Origin: an uncultured Dehalococcoidia bacterium
Lineage (GTDB): Bacteria > Chloroflexota > Dehalococcoidia > Lucifugimonadales > UBA3495
Direction: 5' to 3'
DNA length: 64,000 nucleotides
Assembly: GCA_951813535.1 (NCBI GenBank)
Contig: OX638345.1
Coordinates: 1,129,029-1,193,028 of the forward strand
Part shown: in pieces, positions 1 to 7,219 of the stretch
How positions within the stretch are numbered: position 1 is the stretch's first letter
Layout of the letters: the number at the start of each line of letters is the position of its first letter
Notes under the pieces: model-generated
The model's database searches: none
What the model saw: only the letters and a program-made list of their open reading frames with translations
Told to the model about the DNA's origin: nothing
Translations under genes and position numbers: made by a program

Positions 1-1038
1 GCCACGCGCGAAATTCCACGGATCATCGACGCCATAGCCGGCCTGATTGACCGCGGCCACGCCTATCCCGCCGCCGGCGACGTCTACTTCCGCGTGACCA
101 GCAAGGACGATTACGGCAAGCTCAGCCACCGCACTCTGGACAGCATGATTGCCGGGGCGCGCATCCAGGTGGACGAGAACAAAGAGCACCCCATGGATTT
201 CGTCCTGTGGAAGGGCGCCAAACCCGGCGAGCCTTCGTGGGAGAGCCCATGGGGACCCGGCCGGCCCGGCTGGCACATAGAGTGCACGGCCATGTCGCTC
301 GAGTACCTTGGCGAACAGCTCGACATCCACGGCGGCGGACAGGACCTCGTGTTCCCCCACCACGAAAATGAGATCGCCCAGAGCGAATGTTACACCGGCG
401 CCAGGCCCTTCTCCCGCTACTGGATGCACAACGGACTCCTGCAATTGGGATCCGACAAGATGAGCAAGTCGCTGGGCAACCTGGTGTCCGTGGTGGAGGC
501 CCTGGAACGCTTCAGTCCCGACGCCATCCGGCTTTATTTCCTGAGCAGCCACTATCGCAGTCCCCTGGCCTACAGTGACGAAGGCGCCGCCGCAGTGGAG
601 CGGAGCCTGGAGCGGGTGCGGCGCGCGCTCATACCGGGCAACGGAACCGGACCCCAAGTTGAAGCCGACTCCCATCGTTCCAGGTTCACCACGGCCATGG
701 ATGACGACCTCAACACTCCCCAGGCAGTGGCCGCGCTCTTCGACCTGGCCCGCGACATCAATCGCGGCCGGGATGCCGGCCAGCGTATCGACTCCGGTCA
801 GGCCGCCTTGCAGGAGTTGGGAGGCGTGCTGGGCCTGACTTTCGAGGATCGTCCGTCCCCGGAGGCCGACCTGGCTGCGGCCCCATTCATCGACCTGCTG
901 GTGTCAGTACGTACCGAACTGCGAGCCGCCCGCCAGTTCGCCCTGGCCGACCAGATCCGGGATGGCCTCGCCGAGCAGGGCGTGACCCTGGAAGACGGCG
1001 CCCAGGGTACCCAGTGGCAGCGGCAGACGACGGAATAG
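1..1038 (+). CDS. cysS: cysteinyl-tRNA synthetase, C-terminal part (5' end outside window)
   Basis: Charges tRNA-Cys with cysteine in the cytoplasm. The frame is open from base 1, so the N-terminal HIGH-motif part lies outside the window. The zinc-site region reads [20 protein letters not shown], and the class I signature KMSKS is at about 456-470, followed by the helical anticodon-binding and DALR-type C-terminus. The last residues ([13 protein letters not shown]) are typical of CysS, so the 3' end is intact. It stops with TAG just before a small coiled-coil gene. A GTG at 94 is internal and not the real start. Family assignment is very secure. Confidence 0.97.
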   Translation, partial: ATREIPRIIDAIAGLIDRGHAYPAAGDVYFRVTSKDDYGKLSHRTLDSMIAGARIQVDENKEHPMDFVLWKGAKPGEPSWESPWGPGRPGWHIECTAMSLEYLGEQLDIHGGGQDLVFPHHENEIAQSECYTGARPFSRYWMHNGLLQLGSDKMSKSLGNLVSVVEALERFSPDAIRLYFLSSHYRSPLAYSDEGAAAVERSLERVRRALIPGNGTGPQVEADSHRSRFTTAMDDDLNTPQAVAALFDLARDINRGRDAGQRIDSGQAALQELGGVLGLTFEDRPSPEADLAAAPFIDLLVSVRTELRAARQFALADQIRDGLAEQGVTLEDGAQGTQWQRQTTE

Positions 1039-1065
1039 ACCCCGCCACGCAGCAGACGGGTCTGG

Positions 1066-1419
1066 ATGGCGGTGTTTCAAATGCTTGATGCAACGATAAT
1101 TGGTGCAGGAGCGTTGCTGCTGTCAATCCTTGCGTTGGTAGGAGGCAGTCTGTTCCGCCTGGGTCGGCTCACCGCGCAAGTCGACCAACTGGACAAGCGG
1201 GTTGAAAGGTTGGAAGGGCGCGTTGAACAAGTTGCCCAGGAGGTGCGCGCCGTTCGCGACGAGTTGCTCGGGGAGATGCGTGAGATGCGTGAGGAAATGC
1301 GCGGGGAGATGCGTGAGATGCGGGAGGAAATGCGACGCAATCATGAGCAGTTGCTGGCGGTCCTGGCCAGCCACCGCCACGATGAAACGGGCGAAGCCAC
1401 GTTCCGTAACCCGCTGTGA
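1066..1419 (+). CDS. small membrane-anchored coiled-coil protein with H-x-H tail
   Basis: 117 aa of unknown function. Residues about 8-30 form one hydrophobic segment (IIGAGALLLSILALVGGSLF). A long charged coiled coil follows, containing a near-perfect internal repeat GEMREMREEMR. The last about 28 residues are RRNHEQLLAVLASHRHDETG followed by EATFRNPL. The same architecture and tail occur in the minus-strand gene at 10195-10653 (RRSHQQLILALVNHTHNANG then QAVF), so the two are paralogues. It starts 27 bases after cysS and may be co-transcribed. Inferred: an inner-membrane protein with a cytoplasmic rod. No enzyme motif is visible. Confidence 0.7.
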   Translation: MAVFQMLDATIIGAGALLLSILALVGGSLFRLGRLTAQVDQLDKRVERLEGRVEQVAQEVRAVRDELLGEMREMREEMRGEMREMREEMRRNHEQLLAVLASHRHDETGEATFRNPL

Positions 1420-1492
1420 TCCCCACTTTCCATTCCATCATCATTCCGTTTTCACTCCCGCCGCTTCCGCACCCCACCGGGACGTTCCGACG

Positions 1493-2899
1493 TTGGGCGA
1501 CTTAGCCGCTAGTCTGGCCCAAATCGTTGGGCCAGAACACGTTCTCGCTGAACCGGCCGAGCTGGACCGCTATTCGGCGGACGCGCTCACGCCGTATCGA
1601 GCCTATTACGCCGACGCCGCGTTTGATCGCCTGGCCGACGTCGTCGTGCGGCCGGCGGACACCGCACAGGTGTCCCAGGTTGTTGCCTTTGCCCAGCGGA
1701 ACTCGATACCGGTGATCCCCTACGGCGGAGGCACCGGCGTGATGGGCGGGATATTGCCCGTTCAAGGCGGCATCATCCTCGACCTGGGTCGGCTCAACCG
1801 GGTGCTGCGCGTCGACACCGTATCGCAGACTGCGGAGGTCGAGGCTGGGTTGATCCTGCAAGACCTGTACGACGCGCTCGAACCCCACGGGCTGATGCCG
1901 GGGCACGACCCGTACAGCGTGCCCATCGCCAGCGTGGCCGGCACCATTTCGACCAACGGCGTGGGCTACCGCGCCGCCGCTTTCGGCCCCATGGGTGACC
2001 AGGTGGTGGCGCTGGAAGTGGTCCTTCCCGACGGTCGCGTCATCGAAACCCGGCCCGTACCCAAGCAGTCCTCCGGCCCCAACTTGAACCACCTGTTCAT
2101 CGGCAGCGAGGGCGTCTTCGGCGTAATCACCAGGGCGACCCTTCGGGTATTCCGACAGCCCGAGGCCGCCGAGTACGCGACCATGGAATTTGCCGACTTC
2201 GACGCCGGTTTCAGGGCGGTGTCGGAGATGGCGGCCCTGGGTATCCGCCCTACTCTCCTGGACCTGACCGAGGACAGCGAGGGCGTGCTGCTGCATCTGC
2301 TCTTTGAAGGTTACCGGGAAGGCGTGGATGCCGCGCTGCGCCGCACCATGTCGGTGTGCGACGAGGCCGGCGGTTGGAATGTGGGCCCGGAGCCGACCCT
2401 GTCCTATTGGAAACACCGCCATGACTCGGCGTTGAACTATCGCCAGACGGCCCTGGGACGCCCTCGTGAAGAACGCTGGCAGCGGCAGTGGGGGCGCACG
2501 TTCGACTATCTGCACATGAGCCTGCCCGCCGACCGGGTGCTGGAGTACCGGCGCCGCGCGGACCGTATGCTGGAGGCCCGTCAGATCGGGGTGGTGGAAT
2601 ATTGCCTGTGGAGCCGCCCGGAGTTCTTCTCGATGCTGGTGGTGCCCGACGGCGACCGGCGGGTGGTGGGCCGGGATGGCTACGATCCCGAGGTGCGGGC
2701 CAACCTGGCGGCCGGCGTGGACGAGGTGCTGACGCTGGCCCAGGATATGGGCGGGATCATGGAATACTGCCATGGCGTGGGCATCAAGTTGCACCATTTG
2801 TTGGGCCGCGAGTTGGGCGTCAGCCGGGATGCCATGCTGGATATCAAGCGGGCGCTGGACCCGGCCGGCATCATGAATCCGGGGAAATTGACGTTGTAG
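1493..2899 (+). CDS. FAD-linked oxidase (GlcD / PCMH-type family)
   Basis: About 468 aa flavoprotein of the glycolate oxidase/D-lactate dehydrogenase/alkyl-DHAP synthase superfamily. The N-terminal FAD-binding PCMH domain shows VVVRPADTAQVSQVVAFAQR and the glycine-rich PYGGGTGVMGG. The C-terminal FAD-oxidase domain ends in the signature DIKRALDPAGIMNPGKL. The frame is open far upstream into the previous gene, but similarity begins near 1490 and no ATG or GTG lies between that gene and the domain, so I chose TTG at 1493; the start is uncertain. The substrate (a 2-hydroxyacid or related compound) cannot be read from the sequence. Confidence 0.88.
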   Translation: MGDLAASLAQIVGPEHVLAEPAELDRYSADALTPYRAYYADAAFDRLADVVVRPADTAQVSQVVAFAQRNSIPVIPYGGGTGVMGGILPVQGGIILDLGRLNRVLRVDTVSQTAEVEAGLILQDLYDALEPHGLMPGHDPYSVPIASVAGTISTNGVGYRAAAFGPMGDQVVALEVVLPDGRVIETRPVPKQSSGPNLNHLFIGSEGVFGVITRATLRVFRQPEAAEYATMEFADFDAGFRAVSEMAALGIRPTLLDLTEDSEGVLLHLLFEGYREGVDAALRRTMSVCDEAGGWNVGPEPTLSYWKHRHDSALNYRQTALGRPREERWQRQWGRTFDYLHMSLPADRVLEYRRRADRMLEARQIGVVEYCLWSRPEFFSMLVVPDGDRRVVGRDGYDPEVRANLAAGVDEVLTLAQDMGGIMEYCHGVGIKLHHLLGRELGVSRDAMLDIKRALDPAGIMNPGKLTL

Positions 2900-2931
2900 C
2901 GCGCTTGACGCCGGTTCCGAGGCGATTGTGG

Positions 2932-2952
2932 GGGCGGGTTCACAACCCGCCC
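2932..2952. terminator. palindromic hairpin after FAD oxidase gene
   Basis: A 9-bp perfect stem (gggcgggtt / aacccgccc) with a 3-base loop lies 33 bases after the oxidase stop. No T-run follows, so a terminator role is inferred from position. The same core recurs at 9892-9922. Confidence 0.5.
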
Positions 2953-2996
2953 TCTAAATATTCACAACATCTATACAACCTATCGTTCAATATCTA

Positions 2997-3025
2997 TTGA
3001 CGGAATACCGCAGGTTCGGTATCAT
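2997..3025 (+). promoter_or_regulatory. sigma70-type promoter of the small acidic protein gene
   Basis: TTGACG (2997-3002), a 17-base spacer and TATCAT (3020-3025). The spacer and -10 edge carry a short inverted repeat, ATACCG...CGGTAT, that could serve as an operator. The start codon is 50 bases downstream, with AGGAG just before it. Confidence 0.65.
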
Positions 3026-3074
3026 GTTTACAAATGAACACCGGCTATGATTATTAGCCAATAGGAGCAAGCAA

Positions 3075-3365
3075 ATGGTTACCGCAATCAATCCCGAAAC
3101 CGAAGTCAAGTCCGCGGTTGCCGAAACTGCCGAGGCGCCCGCTGAGCTCGCCGCCGTCGACGTTTCCGCGATCCCGGAAACCCCGGCCGAATTGCTCGAG
3201 CAGTGGGAAACCACCCGCAAGCCGTCCGTCCAGGAGACCATCGTCGCGAGTTTCGTCGCCCTCTGGAACGTCGTGGCCGGCCCGGCGATGAGCGATCGCG
3301 CCCGTCTGGAGCGCGAGATTGCCGAGACCCGCGGTTACCGCGACGGATACACCAAACTGGCTTAG
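3075..3365 (+). CDS. small acidic protein of unknown function
   Basis: 96 aa, not recognised. The first about 50 residues are rich in Ala, Glu, Val and Pro (a low-complexity acidic lead). The rest is a more ordered segment, ETIVASFVALWNVVAGPAMS, followed by a charged helix, RARLEREIAETRGYRDGYTK. There is no signal peptide. The gene is a complete single unit: promoter at 2997-3025, ribosome site AGGAG at about 3062-3066, and a strong rho-independent terminator at 3427-3456. Such isolated transcription suggests an abundant or independently regulated small protein. Function is unknown. Confidence 0.7.
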   Translation: MVTAINPETEVKSAVAETAEAPAELAAVDVSAIPETPAELLEQWETTRKPSVQETIVASFVALWNVVAGPAMSDRARLEREIAETRGYRDGYTKLA

Positions 3366-3426
3366 TCAGCCGCCATTTACCATAGGACGACGCTGCCCTC
3401 CCCGGCGTCGCCCGACCGTTGGCAGG

Positions 3427-3456
3427 GTCGCCGCAGTAATGCGGCGGCCTCTTTTT
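3427..3456 (+). terminator. rho-independent terminator
   Basis: The stem cgccgca/tgcggcg, extended by one G-C and one wobble pair, has loop gtaa and is followed by ctcttttt. It lies 62 bases after the small acidic protein gene. Confidence 0.8.
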
Positions 3457-3579
3457 GTTGCCGCAACATCCGGCCAAACGCTCGGCACGTAACACTGGCA
3501 ACGGACACTTCCCGACACTACAATCGGTGATACGGCGTCCGATTTCAGGCGTCGCTACTACATTGGGCGGTGAGTTGCC

Positions 3580-4560
3580 ATGTCGTCCCCTCGCGCGTTC
3601 GTAACCCGTACCCTGCTTCCCGAGGCGTTGGACATCATCCGGGAGGTTGCCGACGTGACGGTTTGGCCGGAGGAAACGCCGCCGTCCGTGGAGGAACTGC
3701 ACCGGCAATCCGCGGATGTCGACGGTATCCTCACCACCATCATGGACAGGGTGGACGCCGACCTGCTGGACGCGGCGCCCAACTTGCGGGCGATCAGCCA
3801 GTTGGCGGTGGGTCTGGACAACGTCGACGTAACCGAGGCGACGCGGCGCGGCATTCCCGTGGGCTACACGCCCGGAGTGCTGGCCAAGTCCACCGCCGAC
3901 CTGGCGATGGCTTTGCTGCTGGGCGCGGCCCGGCGTACATCGGCGAGCGAAAGCTGGTTGCGCGGCGGCGGTTGGCAGATCCAGTTTCACCCCACCCACT
4001 GGCTGGGGCAGGACGTGCACGAAGCCTGCCTGGGCATCGTCGGATTGGGCCAGATCGGCCGGGAGATCGCCAAGCGCGCTCGCGGGTTCGACATGGACAT
4101 CGTTTACCATTCGCGGACCCGCTATCCCGATGCGGAGGCCGAGTATGGTTTGCGCTACGCCGAGTTTCCTGACCTCCTGGCCCAGGCGGATTTCGTCGTG
4201 CTCAGCGTGCCCCTGACCCCGCAAACGCATCACCTGATCAGCGACCCGCAACTGGTGATGATGAAATCCTCGGCCATACTCATCAACGTGTCGCGCGGGC
4301 CGGTGGTCGATCCGGCGGCCCTGTACATGGCGCTGCGCGACGGTCAGATCGCGCGAGCCGCGCTGGACGTGACTTCGCCGGAACCCATCTCGCTGGACGA
4401 CCCGTTGCTGACGCTGGACAACCTGGTCATCACGCCGCACATCGGCAGCGCCGCGCTGCCCACCCGGCTGAACACCATGAAGCTGGCCGCGCGCAACCTG
4501 GTGGCCGGCCTCAAGGGCGAACCCATGGAAGCCTGCGCCAACGCGGAGGCGCTGGGGTAG
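3580..4560 (+). CDS. D-isomer specific 2-hydroxyacid dehydrogenase
   Basis: 326 aa NAD(P)-dependent oxidoreductase of the glyoxylate/hydroxypyruvate reductase and 3-phosphoglycerate dehydrogenase family, with the usual length for the short form. The Rossmann motif is GIVGLGQIGREIAKRARGF. The catalytic triad is visible: Arg in INVSRGPVVD, Glu in SPEPISLDDP and His in VITPHIGSAA. There is no ACT or other C-terminal regulatory domain, which argues against a SerA-type regulated enzyme. ATG at 3580 gives a full N-terminus. It is the only gene between the terminator at 3456 and the EEP gene. The exact substrate is unknown. Confidence 0.9.
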   Translation: MSSPRAFVTRTLLPEALDIIREVADVTVWPEETPPSVEELHRQSADVDGILTTIMDRVDADLLDAAPNLRAISQLAVGLDNVDVTEATRRGIPVGYTPGVLAKSTADLAMALLLGAARRTSASESWLRGGGWQIQFHPTHWLGQDVHEACLGIVGLGQIGREIAKRARGFDMDIVYHSRTRYPDAEAEYGLRYAEFPDLLAQADFVVLSVPLTPQTHHLISDPQLVMMKSSAILINVSRGPVVDPAALYMALRDGQIARAALDVTSPEPISLDDPLLTLDNLVITPHIGSAALPTRLNTMKLAARNLVAGLKGEPMEACANAEALG

Positions 4561-4596
4561 TCGGGGCCGGTGGCGTTCGCGCCCGGAGGAATCAGC

Positions 4597-5448
4597 ATGA
4601 TAAAGGTGGTTTGCTGGAACATCGCCAAAAGGCATCAGGCGACGCAGGAATTGCTGGCGATGGGCGCAGACGTAGCATTGCTGCAAGAAGTCGGCCCCGG
4701 TGCGCGCGATTTGCTGGGCGCCGCCGGCGGCAATGTCGCAATCAGTCCACATGATCCCTGGGAACCGTCGCCACAAGATGACTATGATCGCTGGCCGTTG
4801 GTAGTGAAACTGTCGGACAGAGTGGAGGTGGAATGGTTCAAGCAAGTCCGAGCCACTATTCCGAAGGAGCAGAATGACGAAATTGCAGTCAGCTGTGGAG
4901 GATCCATCGCCGCAGCCAGGGTTATTCCCCTAGATGGGGGAGAACCGTTTATCGCTGTGTCAATGTACGCACGCTGGTTCAGCCCGCATCCGACAGTCGG
5001 AGGTTGGATTTACTCGGACGCCGCAGCGCATCACATCATCTCAGACCTGTCCGCATTTATCCCGAATTACGAAGCTGGCAATCCGGCACATCGTATATTG
5101 GCCGCCGGCGACCTCAACATGGACTTTGACTTTGGGCTTGGGAAAGACCTTTTTGCTCCGCGGGCAAACACCGTCTTCGCCCGCATGAACTCGCTTGGTT
5201 TGGAGTACATGGGGCCGCAACACCCGAATGGCCGACGCGCCGACCCTACGCCGGATCACCTGCCCGAGGATACCGAAAACGTAGTCACCTACTATCCAGG
5301 AAACTCACCCGCGACCGCGAGACTGCAACTGGACCACGTATTCGCCTCGCGGGGTTTCCACAGTGTCATCCACACTCGCGCCTTGAACGAAGTGGACGAA
5401 TGGGGTTCCAGCGACCATTGTCGGATACAGATTGAAGTGGGGGAATGA
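4597..5448 (+). CDS. endonuclease/exonuclease/phosphatase (EEP) family hydrolase
   Basis: 283 aa metal-dependent phosphodiesterase/nuclease-like protein. EEP landmarks appear in order: CWNIAKR near the N-terminus, LLQEVG (metal-binding Glu), AAGDLNMDFDF (Asp/Asn of the catalytic core) and SSDHCRIQIEV (terminal Asp-His). I chose ATG 4597 because GGAGGA (about 4585-4590) sits at the right distance; the GTG at 4570 lacks this. There is no signal peptide. It follows the 2-hydroxyacid dehydrogenase by 36 bases and could share its transcript. Whether it acts on nucleic acid, phospholipid or another ester cannot be told. It ends with an ordinary TGA stop. Confidence 0.85.
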   Translation: MIKVVCWNIAKRHQATQELLAMGADVALLQEVGPGARDLLGAAGGNVAISPHDPWEPSPQDDYDRWPLVVKLSDRVEVEWFKQVRATIPKEQNDEIAVSCGGSIAAARVIPLDGGEPFIAVSMYARWFSPHPTVGGWIYSDAAAHHIISDLSAFIPNYEAGNPAHRILAAGDLNMDFDFGLGKDLFAPRANTVFARMNSLGLEYMGPQHPNGRRADPTPDHLPEDTENVVTYYPGNSPATARLQLDHVFASRGFHSVIHTRALNEVDEWGSSDHCRIQIEVGE

Positions 5449-5479
5449 GAGCTAAACATCGTTGCTCACAATCTTTTCA

Positions 5480-5776
5480 TCAGGGGATGACGTCGGTCCC
5501 CGCCTCAATCAGGTCGTAATAGACGTCTAACTGGGAGCGTTCCTCAACATCCGCCAAAAGCGCTACCGCCTCGGAAATGCGGACGGCATAGGCGTCGGAC
5601 TGCTCACGCAGCGGTGCCAGGACCTGCTGGCGTTGCCCATTGTGAGCGTTGGACCATACTAAAATCCGGTCGCGCCAGGTCTCTTCGTGAACCCACCCGC
5701 GAGTTTTGAGATAAGCGCACAGCATGGCCGGCGATATCCGACGCAAAGCCTCGGCGTCATTAATTTGCACGTGCAT
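5480..5776 (-). CDS. small conserved-looking protein, function unknown
   Basis: 98 aa. The N-terminal half (RISPAMLCAYLKTRGWVHEE) and the following QVLAPLREQSDAYAVRISEAVALLADVEERSQLDVYYDLI resemble the N-terminal part of a family of hypothetical proteins I have seen in actinobacteria and Chloroflexota, usually with the same Y-L-R-x-x-G-W and S-Q-L-x-V-x-x-D signatures. That is recollection, not a search. It is convergent with the EEP gene and divergent from rplY. A 15-bp palindrome in the divergent region (5805-5819) is a possible operator. Ribosome site GGAGA precedes ATG 5776. Confidence 0.6.
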   Translation of the reverse strand: MHVQINDAEALRRISPAMLCAYLKTRGWVHEETWRDRILVWSNAHNGQRQQVLAPLREQSDAYAVRISEAVALLADVEERSQLDVYYDLIEAGTDVIP

Positions 5777-5804
5777 ATGACTCTCCGCCCTAATTGGATA
5801 GCAT

Positions 5805-5819
5805 AAATGTTCAACATTT
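5805..5819. promoter_or_regulatory. 15-bp palindrome in a divergent intergenic region
   Basis: AAATGTT-C-AACATTT is a perfect 7-1-7 palindrome in an AT-rich stretch between the divergent genes 5480-5776 (-) and rplY (+). The position suits an operator. The regulator is unknown. Confidence 0.4.
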
Positions 5820-5899
5820 TGTCAGCTTCACCATATGCTATGATATGCGCTCTGATCGGGGTTGTCCCCGCCACACGTTCTCCAGGAGCTCCGCTTACG

Positions 5900-6208
5900 A
5901 TGACCACCTCGACGGTTTCCCTCCAACTCGAACCCCGCGACACCCTGGGCAAGAAGGTCAAAGCACTGCGCCGTGAGGGTATCGTGCCCGTTCACCTCTA
6001 TGGTCGCGGCCTCGAATCCCGCTCGCTCCAGTGCCAGGCTCGTCCGTTGCTGCAGGCCATCAGCCGCGCCGGAGGAGAGTATGGTCAGCCGCTCCGCGTG
6101 ACCATTGCTGGCGAATCCGGCGAGTACACCGCCGTCGCTTCGGAGATTCAGTGGCAACCCCGCACCGGCGACGTGGTGCACGTTGACTTTCGCACCGTCG
6201 CTCAATAG
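5900..6208 (+). CDS. rplY: 50S ribosomal protein L25 (bL25), short form
   Basis: 102 aa 5S rRNA-binding protein of the large subunit. The N-terminal signature is clear: LEPRDTLGKKVKALRREGIVP then VHLYGRG, which is the L25/TL5/Ctc fold start. The C-terminus VHVDFRTVAQ matches the end of the core domain. The C-terminal extension found in long Ctc-type proteins is absent. An upstream in-frame ATG at 5807 exists, but AGGAG at 5884-5888 and family alignment place the start at 5900. It is transcribed away from the 98-aa gene across the intergenic region holding the palindrome. Confidence 0.9.
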   Translation: MTTSTVSLQLEPRDTLGKKVKALRREGIVPVHLYGRGLESRSLQCQARPLLQAISRAGGEYGQPLRVTIAGESGEYTAVASEIQWQPRTGDVVHVDFRTVAQ

Positions 6209-6301
6209 GGGTCCCCATTCCCTGAGGCCGGCTGTTGCCGGCATCGCCGCCAACCCCAGTCAGGGTAGATAGAGCCCGCCGCGCCAGCCTGGGAGGCTAC
6301 C

Positions 6302-7072
6302 ATGTACCTGGTTTTCCTCAGTGAATCCGGCCAAACCGGCCTCAGCGCCGACGATCCCAACCAGCCGCACCACGTCCATGCCGGACTGCTGGTGCAGGAG
6401 AGCCAGTACATCTCCATGTCCGGGGAGTACGACGCCCTGGTTCGCCGTCACTTTGGCGGCCCTGCCGGCTCTGATGGCGTGCCCAACGCGCTGCGCCCCG
6501 GCGACCTGTACCAGGGCACAGGGTATTTCCGCTCGTGGCGGCCGGAGCGTCGCGGCGAGCTTATCCAGGACTGCCTGAGCATCCTGGTCCGCCGCGAGAT
6601 CCCGCTGCTGGTGTCGTACATCGACAAGGCGCGGTTCCTGAGCGCCAGCAAGACAGAGGGAAACTCTATCTACGGCAGTTCAGACCCGTCGCAGTTGGCG
6701 TTCAGTCGTTTCCTGTTGGCCCTGACGATGTTCCTCGACGAAAACGTGATGTCGCAGATGAACCCCGACGACATCATGGAGTCGGTGTGGAGCGTCAATG
6801 ATTACGCGATGCTGATGGCAGGATCACAGTCCTCGTCCATCTCGCTGGCCATGACCGATTTTCTGAGCGACGAGAACGATTCCGTCAACCCGTCGATGTA
6901 TGACGACCTGATGATAGCGCCGGCCGCCACCAGCGTCGGCGGGCAACTGGCGTCGCTCTGCGCCTATATCATCCGCCGGTGGCTGCAGCAACCCGACGCG
7001 ATCCACGGGTACTTTGACGCCCTGCGGGAAGGACGGGTTCTCCAGGTCGTTTACCCCTACCAGTTCGACTAG
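6302..7072 (+). CDS. DUF3800-like protein
   Basis: 256 aa. The N-terminus MYLVFLSESGQTGLSADDPN with the following HHVHAGLLVQESQY matches the start of DUF3800 proteins, which normally read (Y/F)-x-D-E-S-G. Here the Asp is replaced by Ser. DUF3800 proteins have an RNase-H-like fold and often occur in phage or defence settings; no such neighbours are seen here. A helical middle (FSRFLLALTMFLDENVM) and a C-terminal ASLCAYIIRRWLQQPD follow. GGGAGG precedes ATG 6302. A strong terminator follows at 7111-7139. Function is not established. Confidence 0.65.
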   Translation: MYLVFLSESGQTGLSADDPNQPHHVHAGLLVQESQYISMSGEYDALVRRHFGGPAGSDGVPNALRPGDLYQGTGYFRSWRPERRGELIQDCLSILVRREIPLLVSYIDKARFLSASKTEGNSIYGSSDPSQLAFSRFLLALTMFLDENVMSQMNPDDIMESVWSVNDYAMLMAGSQSSSISLAMTDFLSDENDSVNPSMYDDLMIAPAATSVGGQLASLCAYIIRRWLQQPDAIHGYFDALREGRVLQVVYPYQFD

Positions 7073-7110
7073 ATGGGGTCTGGGCCCCGGTTGCCCATGA
7101 TTGGATCGGT

Positions 7111-7139
7111 CCCCGGTCGGCAATCCGGCCGGGGCTTTT
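7111..7139 (+). terminator. rho-independent terminator
   Basis: The 10-bp stem ccccggtcgg/ccggccgggg (one wobble pair) with loop caat is followed by c-TTTT. It closes the DUF3800-like gene and insulates secA. Confidence 0.8.
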
Positions 7140-7219
7140 CTGCGTACCCGGGGGCATCCTTGCTATACTGCTTGTCAGGCACCCCCGTAGCGGGGAGAGC
7201 ATAGGGGTGAGGGATTCCC

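Noticed and set aside
1502-2797. Long minus-strand ORF (431 codons) opposite the FAD oxidase gene
   Set aside because: Shadow of the high-GC coding strand. Its translation is low-complexity and His/Gln/Arg-rich, while the plus strand carries clear FAD-oxidase motifs.
3106-4845. 579-codon minus-strand ORF across the small acidic protein and dehydrogenase genes
   Set aside because: It overlaps two well-supported genes, a promoter and a terminator. The translation is Arg/His/Gln-rich with no motif.
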